Origin: Gammaproteobacteria bacterium
GTDB taxonomy: Bacteria; Pseudomonadota; Gammaproteobacteria; Steroidobacterales; Foliamicaceae
Reading direction: 5' to 3'
Assembly: GCA_011523505.1 (NCBI GenBank)
Contig: WTGP01000018.1
Location: 245,777 to 309,776, forward strand
Length of the DNA stretch: 64,000 nucleotides
The notes under the pieces were generated by a model, which was given only the letters and a program-made list of their open reading frames with translations, searched no databases and was not told the DNA's origin. Numbering within the stretch: the stretch's first letter is position 1; the number at the start of each line of letters is the position of its first letter. A program made the translations under genes and the position numbers. Below are positions 8,873 to 16,726 of this stretch, one piece after another.

Positions 8873-10203
8873 AGCGTGCCCTCCTTGAAAATGTCGTGAA
8901 TTCCCTCGGCCAGGCGGTCCACCTGGTCCTCGGTATTGAAATGGTGGGTCGAGGCGCGCACCGTACTCAGGGCGTAATCGATTTCCCGCACCCACACACG
9001 GTTGCGCCGCCACAAGGTCTCAACGACCTCCGTCCGGCCGAAGCCCTCCAGGGTGAACCCGGTTAATCCGGAACAGAGTTCCCGATCATCCGAGGCGTAC
9101 AGCGTCACTCCCGCAATTTCCCCGAGCCTTTCCCGCAGCCTGGCGGCCAGCGACATGATGCGTTGCTCTATACGCGCGCGACCGATGGCGTTCTGAAACT
9201 CCAGCGCCGTCATCGTCGCCAGCAGCAGCGGACCGGCGCGCTGGCTCAGGCGGTCGTAGCGCCTGGCGCCGGTCTCCTCGTCGTCCCAGCCCGTCGTAGC
9301 CACTGTCGGCCAGACCCGCTCCTGCGACTCGCGCCGCAAGTACAGAAAGCCGGTCCCGACCGGCGCGCCCGCCCACTTGTAGGGACTGGACGCATAGAAG
9401 TCGACGCCCAGGTCCTGCATGTCCAGGTCCAGCATCCCGATCGCATGCGCGCCATCGGCCAGCGTAAGGATGCCGCGTGACCGGGCCAGGGCCGCCAGTT
9501 CCTTCACCGGCAGCACACAGCCGGTAGGAAAGGTAACGTGACTGACGCTGATCACGCGGGTGCGGGGAGTGATGGCGTCCTCGAAGCGGTTCAGGATTTC
9601 GGACGGGTCCGAGGGTGGAACCGGAAACGGCAGCTCCTTTACGACCACGCCGTAGCGTTTCGCCTTTATTTTCCAGGGCTCCAGCCCGCCGGGGTGCTCA
9701 TGAAAGGTGCACAGCACCTCGTCGCCGGCCTTTAGGTCGAGACCGTTGGCGATGAAACTCATGCCCTCGGTCGTATTCCGGGTCAATGCCACCTCGCCGG
9801 CGTCGGCGTTGACGAAATCGGCCAGTTCCTGCCGCAATTCGTCCTGGGCCTTCATCTGGCGCGCGTTCTCGCGGCCCGGATCGGTCGCCAGCGCCCGGTA
9901 GCCGTCCACCACGGCGTAATACACGGGCTTGGGCATCGGACCGAGCGTACCGCTGTTCATGTAGGCCAACTCTTCCGAGATCAGGAACTCGCCGCGCACT
10001 TTCGACCAGAAATCCTCTTCCGGAAGCGCCTGGGCGTTCGTTTCCTCGATTGAGGCGATCGATGCCCGGGCCGCGGCCCTGGACGCCCCGCCGCCCACCA
10101 GCACCCCGGCAGACCCGGCCGCGACCGCGCCAAGAAACAGGCGGCGCGAAACGCCGGCCGCGGTTCCCGGCTCCAGTGCCGTTTCAGGCAAGGGTTTTTG
10201 CAT
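8869..10203 (-). CDS. Tat-exported class V PLP enzyme (isopenicillin N epimerase-like)
   Basis: 444-residue fold-type I PLP protein of the class V aminotransferase / cysteine desulfurase / isopenicillin N epimerase group. The probable Schiff-base Lys is in SSPYKWAG, and the cofactor-binding Asp is in TLADGAHAIG. The N-terminus SRRLFLGAVAAGSAGVLVG is a Tat signal, which suits export of a folded, cofactor-loaded enzyme. The start at 10203 follows a good ribosome site (GAGAGGG) and lies in a short divergent gap with the ABC importer. A longer frame upstream was rejected because it covers the promoter region. It is co-translated with the M24 hydrolase. Epimerase, lyase or desulfurase activity cannot be told from sequence. 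Confidence 0.82.
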   Translation of the reverse strand: MQKPLPETALEPGTAAGVSRRLFLGAVAAGSAGVLVGGGASRAAARASIASIEETNAQALPEEDFWSKVRGEFLISEELAYMNSGTLGPMPKPVYYAVVDGYRALATDPGRENARQMKAQDELRQELADFVNADAGEVALTRNTTEGMSFIANGLDLKAGDEVLCTFHEHPGGLEPWKIKAKRYGVVVKELPFPVPPSDPSEILNRFEDAITPRTRVISVSHVTFPTGCVLPVKELAALARSRGILTLADGAHAIGMLDLDMQDLGVDFYASSPYKWAGAPVGTGFLYLRRESQERVWPTVATTGWDDEETGARRYDRLSQRAGPLLLATMTALEFQNAIGRARIEQRIMSLAARLRERLGEIAGVTLYASDDRELCSGLTGFTLEGFGRTEVVETLWRRNRVWVREIDYALSTVRASTHHFNTEDQVDRLAEGIHDIFKEGTL

Positions 10204-10274
10204 CGGCGTCCCTCTCCGAATCGCGGAAAGCCCATAATAGACTACGCCGCTCAAGCGGTCCCGCGAGAGACAGG
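10204..10274. promoter_or_regulatory. Divergent control region between aminotransferase and ABC importer
   Basis: 71-bp gap with a minus-strand -10 element TATTAT (10234-10239), about 25 nt upstream of the aminotransferase leader start, and no convincing -35. A 12-bp inverted repeat, CCGCT-CA-AGCGG (10247-10258), lies where a repressor could bind between the two genes. A GAGAGACAGG ribosome site precedes the TTG of the importer gene. Confidence 0.35.
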
Positions 10275-11834
10275 TTGGCAAATCCCCTGAAACCACACGC
10301 CCGAAAGTTGCGCCTTGCCGGAACCGCGCTTTGTTCGTGCGTGATTCTTGCGTTTGCGGGAGCCGGCGGCGCGCCGCGGGCATACGCGGACGAGACGCCG
10401 TTACGCGTGGCAATCACGCTGATGCCGGCCAGCTACGGAGATCCGTTTCGGACCCTGGGCGTCCCCGGGGACTGGGTCTGGCGCCAGATCTTCGACCCGC
10501 TCACCGAGAGCGACGATGAAGGACGGATCGTTCCGCTGCTGGCCGAGAGTTTCGAGAACCTGGGCCCCAACACCTGGCGTTTCGTGCTGCGCGAAGGCGT
10601 ACGCTATGCCAACGGCCGGCCATTCAACGCCTTTTCGGCAAAGGAGGTTTTCGACTGGCTGATCAGCGACGAGGGCCGGGCCACGGTCGTGGGCTGGGAA
10701 ATGCGCCGGGTCAGCGAGGTCGAGGCGCCCGACGCGCGCACGCTGATCTTCACCACCTGGGAGCCGGACCCGGTACTGCCCAACCGGCTGACCTCCGCGA
10801 TGATGGTCGAACCGCAAGCCTGGCGCGAAATGGGCCGGCAGGGCTTTTCGCGCACCCCGGTGGGCACGGGTTCCTACCTGCTGCAGGACTGGCAGAACCG
10901 CGACGGCGCGGTAGTGCTCACGGCCAACCGGTATGCCTGGCGGCCACCCGGAATTTCCCGGGTGGAGATGTATCCCCTGCGCGACCACGCTTCCCGTTTG
11001 CAGGCGGCCCTGTCAGGCCAACTGGACATCATCATGTCCTTGCGCCCGGAGCAACTGGACATTTTTCGCGACCGCGGGTTTACCGTCCACGCCGATATCC
11101 TGCGTCAGATTCTGGCCTTTGCCTTCGACGTGACCGGGCACCCCGACGCGCCGATCGCAGACGTGCGCGTGCGCCAGGCGCTCAATTACGCCATTGATCG
11201 AAAGGCCCTCTCGGAAGACATCCTTCAGGGCTTTGCGCCGCCGGCCAGCCAGGGATCGGCGCCCAACGTGTTCGGCCACAACCCGCGGATCAAGCCCTAT
11301 CCCCACGATCCTGACAAGGCCCGGGCGCTGCTCGCCGAAGCGGGCTACCCGCAGGGTTTCTCGACGACGGTGCAGGTCGTGACCGGCACCTATCCCAACG
11401 ATCTGGAAATCTTCGCCAAGCTGCAGCAGGACCTGGCGGCGGTCGGTGTTGACATGGCATTCCGGCGGGTGCTGTTCTCCGACTGGATCCGCCAGTTCTT
11501 CCAGGGCGCATGGCGCACCGAACTGTTTACGATGGCCTGGAACACGGCGCCGCATAACGACGCACTGCGTCCCATGGAGCAATACTCCTGCCTGAAGACC
11601 CGCCCGTTCTTCTGCGACGAAACGCTCAGGGCGGGACTCGTTGCCGCAGGCCGCGAAATGGACACCGGGCGAAGGGAGGCCCTGCTGCAGGAACTGGCTG
11701 TCGAGTTTCGCGAGCGCGCCGCCAGCCTGCTGCTGCTGGAATACGGCCACATGTGGGTGGTTGCGCCGGGCTTGAGCGGCTTCCGCGTGCGCACCCGCGC
11801 GCCGGAACTCTACCGGGTAGAGCGGGCCGAATGA
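10275..11834 (+). CDS. Periplasmic dipeptide/oligopeptide-binding protein (SBP family 5)
   Basis: Solute-binding component of an ABC importer, 519 residues, with a Sec signal peptide ending near AYA-DE (about residue 37). The SBP_bac_5 fold is recognised from the RVAITLMPASYGDPF start, the PLLAESFENLGPNTWRFVLR segment and DVRVRQALNYAIDRKA in the second lobe. I chose the TTG at 10275, which follows GAGAGACAGG and begins directly before the signal peptide. The open frame continues about 75 codons upstream but covers the divergent gene. It is the first gene of a five-gene run with overlapping stops and starts. The ligand may be a peptide, opine or other small molecule. Confidence 0.9.
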   Translation: MANPLKPHARKLRLAGTALCSCVILAFAGAGGAPRAYADETPLRVAITLMPASYGDPFRTLGVPGDWVWRQIFDPLTESDDEGRIVPLLAESFENLGPNTWRFVLREGVRYANGRPFNAFSAKEVFDWLISDEGRATVVGWEMRRVSEVEAPDARTLIFTTWEPDPVLPNRLTSAMMVEPQAWREMGRQGFSRTPVGTGSYLLQDWQNRDGAVVLTANRYAWRPPGISRVEMYPLRDHASRLQAALSGQLDIIMSLRPEQLDIFRDRGFTVHADILRQILAFAFDVTGHPDAPIADVRVRQALNYAIDRKALSEDILQGFAPPASQGSAPNVFGHNPRIKPYPHDPDKARALLAEAGYPQGFSTTVQVVTGTYPNDLEIFAKLQQDLAAVGVDMAFRRVLFSDWIRQFFQGAWRTELFTMAWNTAPHNDALRPMEQYSCLKTRPFFCDETLRAGLVAAGREMDTGRREALLQELAVEFRERAASLLLLEYGHMWVVAPGLSGFRVRTRAPELYRVERAE

Positions 11835-12757
11835 TGTTGGCCGGCCTGGCCCAGCGCGCCGCGCGGCTGCTGATCCTGTTGCTGGGCGTGAACGCGCTGC
11901 TGTTCGTAGCGCTTGGCCTGGCCGGCGATCCCGCCCTGATGCTGGCCGGCGAGGACCCGACGCCGGAACTGCTGGAACGGATCCGCGCCGAATACGGCCT
12001 CGACCTCCCGGCCTGGCAACGCTACCTGGTGCAGCTCGGGCGCATGGCGCAGCTCGACTTCGGGGTCTCGATCTTTACCGGGCAGCCGGCCCTGGACATG
12101 GCGCTGGAACAACTTCCGGGCACATTGCTGATGGCGGTGCTCAGCATGGCGTTGACTCTGGTTACGGCCGTGCCTGCCGGCGTCTGGATCGGCCAGCGTC
12201 CCGAGGCCGCTTCGCGCCGAGTGGGCGCCGCGCTGACCGCCGTGGCCCAGGGCATCCCCGGCTTCGTCATGGCGCTGGTCCTGATCCAGCTGTTCGTGGT
12301 GCGTCTCGGCTGGTTGCCCTCGCTCGGTTACTCCCAGCCTGCCGCCTGGATCCTGCCGAGTATTTCGCTGGGATTCTTCCTCGCGCCAAAACTGTGCCGC
12401 GTGGTGAGCGCGGGCGTCGCCGAGGCGATGCAGGAGGACTACATTCGCACCGCCCGCGCCAACGGCGCCTCGATGCGGTTCATCCTCTGGCGGGAGGCGC
12501 TGCCGGCCGCCCTGCCGGCGGCAGTCGCGCTGATCGGCACCCAGTTCGCCTTCCTTGTATCCGGCGTCGTGCTGATCGAAACCCTGTTCCTGTGGCCGGG
12601 CATCGGCCTGTTGCTGCTGTATTCGGCCCAGAACCTGGACTTTCCGGTGCTTCAGGCGATCTGCTTTGTCGTCGCGGTGCTGGTGTTCGCGGTCAACGGC
12701 CTGGCGGACGCCCTGTTGCGCCTGATCGATCCAAGGCTCAGGCCGGCAACCCAATGA
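11831..12757 (+). CDS. ABC importer permease, DppB type
   Basis: First of two inner-membrane permeases (308 residues) of the peptide-type ABC importer. It has the DppB/OppB layout: an N-terminal helix (LLILLLGVNALLFVALGLAG), a periplasmic stretch with EDPTPELLERIRAEYGLD, then five helices. The cytoplasmic EAA-like loop, with YIRTARANGAS, contacts the ATPase. The ATG overlaps the stop of the binding-protein gene by four bases; a second ATG follows immediately and could also serve. It overlaps the next permease by 4 bp. Confidence 0.93.
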   Translation: MMLAGLAQRAARLLILLLGVNALLFVALGLAGDPALMLAGEDPTPELLERIRAEYGLDLPAWQRYLVQLGRMAQLDFGVSIFTGQPALDMALEQLPGTLLMAVLSMALTLVTAVPAGVWIGQRPEAASRRVGAALTAVAQGIPGFVMALVLIQLFVVRLGWLPSLGYSQPAAWILPSISLGFFLAPKLCRVVSAGVAEAMQEDYIRTARANGASMRFILWREALPAALPAAVALIGTQFAFLVSGVVLIETLFLWPGIGLLLLYSAQNLDFPVLQAICFVVAVLVFAVNGLADALLRLIDPRLRPATQ

Positions 12758-13593
12758 TTGGCGTGCTGACCCGGCTGCTGGCGCCGCTCAAGGCGTCGCC
12801 CCAACTGGCCCTGGGCGCCGCGGCGCTGCTCGGCTGGGTGCTGCTGCTCGCGCTGAGCGGACTGCTGCAGACGCACGACCCGCAATTGGGCGACCTGACC
12901 GAGCGCTTCTCTCCGGCAGGCACGGCGGGCCATTTGCTGGGGACCGACAACCTGGGCCGGGACCTTTGGTCGCGGGTACTGTCGGGTCTTCCCTGGTCGG
13001 TGGGCGTCGCAACCGTTTCCTGCATCCTGGCGCTGCTGATCGGCGGCACGCTGGGCATGTGCGCGGCGCATTACCAAGGCTATCCCCGCACGATCATCAA
13101 CCAGCTCGTCGACGCCACGCTGTCGTTTCCGGGGCTGGTGGCGGCGATCATCATCGTGGCGGTGGCCGGCCGGGGATTCTGGCCGCTCAGCATCACGCTG
13201 GGGCTGTTGAGCTGGCCCGTGTTCGCCCGCGTGGTCTACGCCGAGAGCCTGCGCCTGCTGGCCCAGGACTACGTGACGGCGGCCCGGATCATGGCGGTGA
13301 GCACGCCGCGCATCCTGCTGGGCCATTTGCTGCCGGGGCTGCGCCCGGTGCTGGCGGTGGTCTTCACCTTTCATTTCGCCGACATGCTGGTCGCGGAGAG
13401 CGCACTGTCCTTCCTGGGTCTGGGAGCGCCGCTGGGCGTTCCAACCTGGGGGGCGCTGCTGCAGGAATCGCGCGACTTCCTGATCGTCGCTCCCTGGCTC
13501 ATGGCCGCGCCGGCCACCGCCATCGCCCTGCTGGTCGTGTCCATTCACCTGTTGGGAGACGGCCTGAGCGCACTGGACCGCGCCCGACGATGA
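12754..13593 (+). CDS. ABC importer permease, DppC type
   Basis: Second permease (279 residues) of the same importer. The N-terminal cytoplasmic segment and first helix are followed by HLLGTDNLGRDLWSRVLSG, a signature of the DppC/OppC branch. The ATPase-coupling loop is YVTAARIMAVSTPRILLGH. The C-terminus has the family SFLGLGAPLGVPTWG motif. The start at 12754 overlaps the upstream permease stop (ATGA), and its own stop overlaps the ATPase start, so the importer is one tightly coupled unit. Confidence 0.93.
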   Translation: MIGVLTRLLAPLKASPQLALGAAALLGWVLLLALSGLLQTHDPQLGDLTERFSPAGTAGHLLGTDNLGRDLWSRVLSGLPWSVGVATVSCILALLIGGTLGMCAAHYQGYPRTIINQLVDATLSFPGLVAAIIIVAVAGRGFWPLSITLGLLSWPVFARVVYAESLRLLAQDYVTAARIMAVSTPRILLGHLLPGLRPVLAVVFTFHFADMLVAESALSFLGLGAPLGVPTWGALLQESRDFLIVAPWLMAAPATAIALLVVSIHLLGDGLSALDRARR

Positions 13594-15170
13594 ACGCGTC
13601 CGCTCCCCTGCTGCGTATACGCGGACTGTGCGTGGATTTTCCGCGCGGCGGCAGGGTGCTGCACGACGTGTCGCTGGATGCGGCCGAGGGGGAAATCGTG
13701 GGGCTGGTGGGCGAATCCGGCGCCGGCAAGACGCTGGCGACGCTGTCCATTCTTGGCCTGGTGCCCGCGCCCGGACGCATCGCCAACGGGAAGGTCTTCG
13801 TCAGAGGCCAGGAACTGACGCAGCTCGACGAGGAAGCTTTGCGGCCATTGCGCGGCCGGCTCGCCGGATTCGTGTTTCAGGACCCGTCGGCGTCGCTCAA
13901 TCCGGTCCGCCGGATCGGTTCCGCGCTGATCGAGAGCGCGATGCGCCATTCGGGTCTGTCCCGGAGTGAGGCGCGGACGAGAGCAACCGAAGCCCTGCGC
14001 TCGGTCGAACTTCCCGATCCGGAGTCGGCCTTGCGCGCGTACCCGCACCAGTTCTCGGGCGGTCAGAGGCAACGCATCATGATCGCGCTGGCGCTCATCA
14101 ACCGTCCGCCGCTGCTGATCGCCGACGAACCCACGACGGCGCTGGACGCCGCGGTACAGTCACGAGTCCTTGATCTGCTCAAACGCCGCGCAAGGCGTCA
14201 CACGCTGCTGATGATCACCCACGACCTGGCGCTGGCCGCGGGTTTTTGCGACCGTCTGTACGTCATGCAAGGGGGCCGGGTGGTGGAACACGGGCCGGCC
14301 CGCGAACTGTTCTCGAACCCCCGCCACGAGTACACCCGCTCGCTGCTGGACGCACTGCCCGGCAGGCGCACATCCGCTCCGGCGCGCAGCAGGCGCCGGC
14401 AAACGCGAGAAGCCCTGGCCGCCGTACGCGGCCTTACGGTCCGCTACCGGGGCGCCGCGCAGGCGGCGGTGGAGAACGTGGATTTCGCCGTTCACGCCAA
14501 CGAGACCGTGTGCCTGGTCGGAGAGTCCGGATCGGGCAAGACCACGATCGCCCGCGCGCTCGCCGGAGTCATCCGGGCAGCGCCCGAGCAACTGAGTTTT
14601 CCGTCTCTCGGGGACGATTCGCCAAGCGCGGCGGGCCGCGCGCGCCATCTGCAAATGGTGTTCCAGGACCCGTATTCCAGTCTCAATCCCCGATGGCCGG
14701 TGGAACGCATCGTCGCCGAACCCATCCGGACCCACCGGCTCTGCAGCCGCCCGGAACAGAAGGCCCGCGTGGCCGCGCTCCTGAGCCGCGTCGGTCTGGA
14801 TCCGCGGCAGATGAACCGCCGCCCGGCAGCGTTTTCCGGGGGCCAGCGCCAGCGAATCGCGCTGGCGCGCGCGCTGGCGATGAATCCGCGCCTGCTGCTT
14901 GCCGACGAGGCGCTGTCCGCGCTGGACATTCGCACCCAGGCCCGGATCCTGGCGCTGCTCAGGGACATACGCGAAGAGCGCAAGCTGGCGCTTCTTCTGA
15001 TCACGCACGATCTGACCCTGGCCTCGGAGATCGGCGACCGCGTGATCGTGCTGCGCCGCGGAAGGATCGTCGAACAGGGACCCGCGTCCAGGGTCATGAA
15101 CGCGCCCCGGCACGAATACACCCGCGAACTGCTCGCCGCGCAGGCGCGCTGGCGCCCGGATGCCGTTTAG
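13590..15170 (+). CDS. Fused double ABC ATPase, DppD-DppF type
   Basis: 526-residue protein carrying both nucleotide-binding domains of the importer in one chain, as in GsiA/YejF-type proteins. Domain 1 has Walker A GESGAGKT (about 45-52), signature FSGGQRQR and Walker B LLIADEPTTALD. Domain 2 has GESGSGKT (about 310-317), FSGGQRQR and LLLADEALSALD, in which the usual Pro after DE is replaced by Ala. Both domains end with the oligopeptide-type HEYTR segment. It energises import through the two permeases encoded immediately upstream. The ATG overlaps the DppC stop by four bases. Confidence 0.94.
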   Translation: MNASAPLLRIRGLCVDFPRGGRVLHDVSLDAAEGEIVGLVGESGAGKTLATLSILGLVPAPGRIANGKVFVRGQELTQLDEEALRPLRGRLAGFVFQDPSASLNPVRRIGSALIESAMRHSGLSRSEARTRATEALRSVELPDPESALRAYPHQFSGGQRQRIMIALALINRPPLLIADEPTTALDAAVQSRVLDLLKRRARRHTLLMITHDLALAAGFCDRLYVMQGGRVVEHGPARELFSNPRHEYTRSLLDALPGRRTSAPARSRRRQTREALAAVRGLTVRYRGAAQAAVENVDFAVHANETVCLVGESGSGKTTIARALAGVIRAAPEQLSFPSLGDDSPSAAGRARHLQMVFQDPYSSLNPRWPVERIVAEPIRTHRLCSRPEQKARVAALLSRVGLDPRQMNRRPAAFSGGQRQRIALARALAMNPRLLLADEALSALDIRTQARILALLRDIREERKLALLLITHDLTLASEIGDRVIVLRRGRIVEQGPASRVMNAPRHEYTRELLAAQARWRPDAV

Positions 15171-15222
15171 GGCAGAGGCCGGCCTTCGCAATAGCTCCAG
15201 CCGGCATGTAAACTGCGCGGCT

Positions 15223-16716
15223 GTGAAACGCCGAGAACTGCTGAAGGGCGCAGGCGCCGCCCTGACCATCTTGAGCCCGGCCTTGCGGGCGAGCGCACTC
15301 ATGGAAGCGCACTGGGACTACATAATCGTGGGCGCCGGCACCGCCGGGCTGCCGGCCGCCATACACGCTTCGAGACGCGGCGCGAAGGTGCTGATGCTGG
15401 AGGCGGCCGACGCGCTGGGCGGCACGCTGACCATGGCCTCCGGGCAGGTCAGCGCGGCCGGGACGCGGCTGCAGGAGGACCAGGGCATCGTGGATTCGCC
15501 CGACCGCCACTACGAGGACATCATGGAGATCACCTTCGGCGAGGCGGACCCGGACATTATTCGGCGGACCGTGGACCTCGCGCCGGATACGCTGAACTGG
15601 CTGCTGGACAAGGGCCTTGTTCCGCTGCCCGGCCATCCCGTGACCGGCGCGGCGCCGGGACGCGCGGGTTACAGCGTTCGGCGTTATTTCTGGGCCGAGG
15701 AGGCCGGCAAGGCGATCCTCAAGGTCGTACTGGAGGAGCTCGACCGCGAAATGCCGCAGGGCAATATCGCCATTCGCACGAATACCCGGGTTACCGGGCT
15801 GCTGACGTCCGATTCGGGCACGGTGGAGGGCGTTCGGGCCGAGAGCGGCGAACAGGAATGGACCTTCCGGGGGCGCCACATACTGCTTACCAGCGGCGGC
15901 TACGCCATGAACCCGGACATGTTCGAACTGCTGACCGGCTACCCGGCCTACGCTGCCGGTTCCTGGCCGCATTCCCTGGGCGACGGACTGGACCTGGCGG
16001 TGTCCGTGGGCGGATGGCTTCGGGGCCAGCACCTTCATCGAGCCGGTACCGGCTCCATCCTCACCGGAGCGGAGTTCCCCGCCAAGGTCTATGCGCGGTT
16101 TACGACGGTGCCACAGGAGCGGCTGCCGTGGGAAATCTGGGTCAATGATTCAGGGCAGCGTTTCATTCGCGAGGACGAGCCGCTGGTGCGGCCCCGCGCG
16201 CGAGCCGTGCTGGGCCTGCCGCGCCTGCGTTACGTGATCGTCTTCGACGAGAACATCTTCAGCAGCGCGCCGCCCGGACTGCCGCAGTTCAGCCGGGAAG
16301 AGTTTCTCTCCCACTGCGAGAACCATCCCATGTTCGCCCGCGCCGGAAGCCTCGAAGAGCTGGCGGCGGCGGCCGACGTGGACGCCGCGGGCCTGGCGCA
16401 GACCGTCCGCGACTACAACAATGCGGTCGCGAGCGGCGAGGACCCGCTGGGGCGGGAGCATCTGCCCGCGCCCATCGCCGAGCCGCCCTTCTACGCCATC
16501 ACGCACCTGGGCAGTTCGGCCACTTCATCGGCCGGCGTGGTCGTGAACATGGCCCACCAGGTAGTGCGCGGGAACCAGGAGCCCGTGCCGGGGCTTTACG
16601 CCGCCGGCGAAGTCCTCGGCTCCGGCACCACGCTGGGGTCCACGTTCGCGCCCGGGATGATGCTCACCCCGGCGCTCTCCATCGGCCGCTGGCTGGGAAT
16701 GACCCTCCCCATCTGA
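15223..16716 (+). CDS. Tat-signal FAD-dependent dehydrogenase (fumarate reductase/ketosteroid dehydrogenase type)
   Basis: 497-residue flavoprotein of the FAD_binding_2 family. The Rossmann motif is YIIVGAGTAGLPAAIHASRRG (about 33-53), with the adenine-ribose Glu soon after, and the C-terminus has the family GLYAAGEVLGSGTTLGSTF segment. The chosen GTG at 15223 gives a leader with RRELLKGAG and a short hydrophobic core, which looks like a Tat signal. An in-frame ATG at 15160 would overlap the ATPase gene. It lies 52 bp after the ABC ATPase and may belong to that operon, oxidising or reducing the imported compound outside the cytoplasm. The substrate cannot be assigned. Confidence 0.78.
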   Translation: MKRRELLKGAGAALTILSPALRASALMEAHWDYIIVGAGTAGLPAAIHASRRGAKVLMLEAADALGGTLTMASGQVSAAGTRLQEDQGIVDSPDRHYEDIMEITFGEADPDIIRRTVDLAPDTLNWLLDKGLVPLPGHPVTGAAPGRAGYSVRRYFWAEEAGKAILKVVLEELDREMPQGNIAIRTNTRVTGLLTSDSGTVEGVRAESGEQEWTFRGRHILLTSGGYAMNPDMFELLTGYPAYAAGSWPHSLGDGLDLAVSVGGWLRGQHLHRAGTGSILTGAEFPAKVYARFTTVPQERLPWEIWVNDSGQRFIREDEPLVRPRARAVLGLPRLRYVIVFDENIFSSAPPGLPQFSREEFLSHCENHPMFARAGSLEELAAAADVDAAGLAQTVRDYNNAVASGEDPLGREHLPAPIAEPPFYAITHLGSSATSSAGVVVNMAHQVVRGNQEPVPGLYAAGEVLGSGTTLGSTFAPGMMLTPALSIGRWLGMTLPI

Positions 16717-16726
16717 CCCCGGGAGA

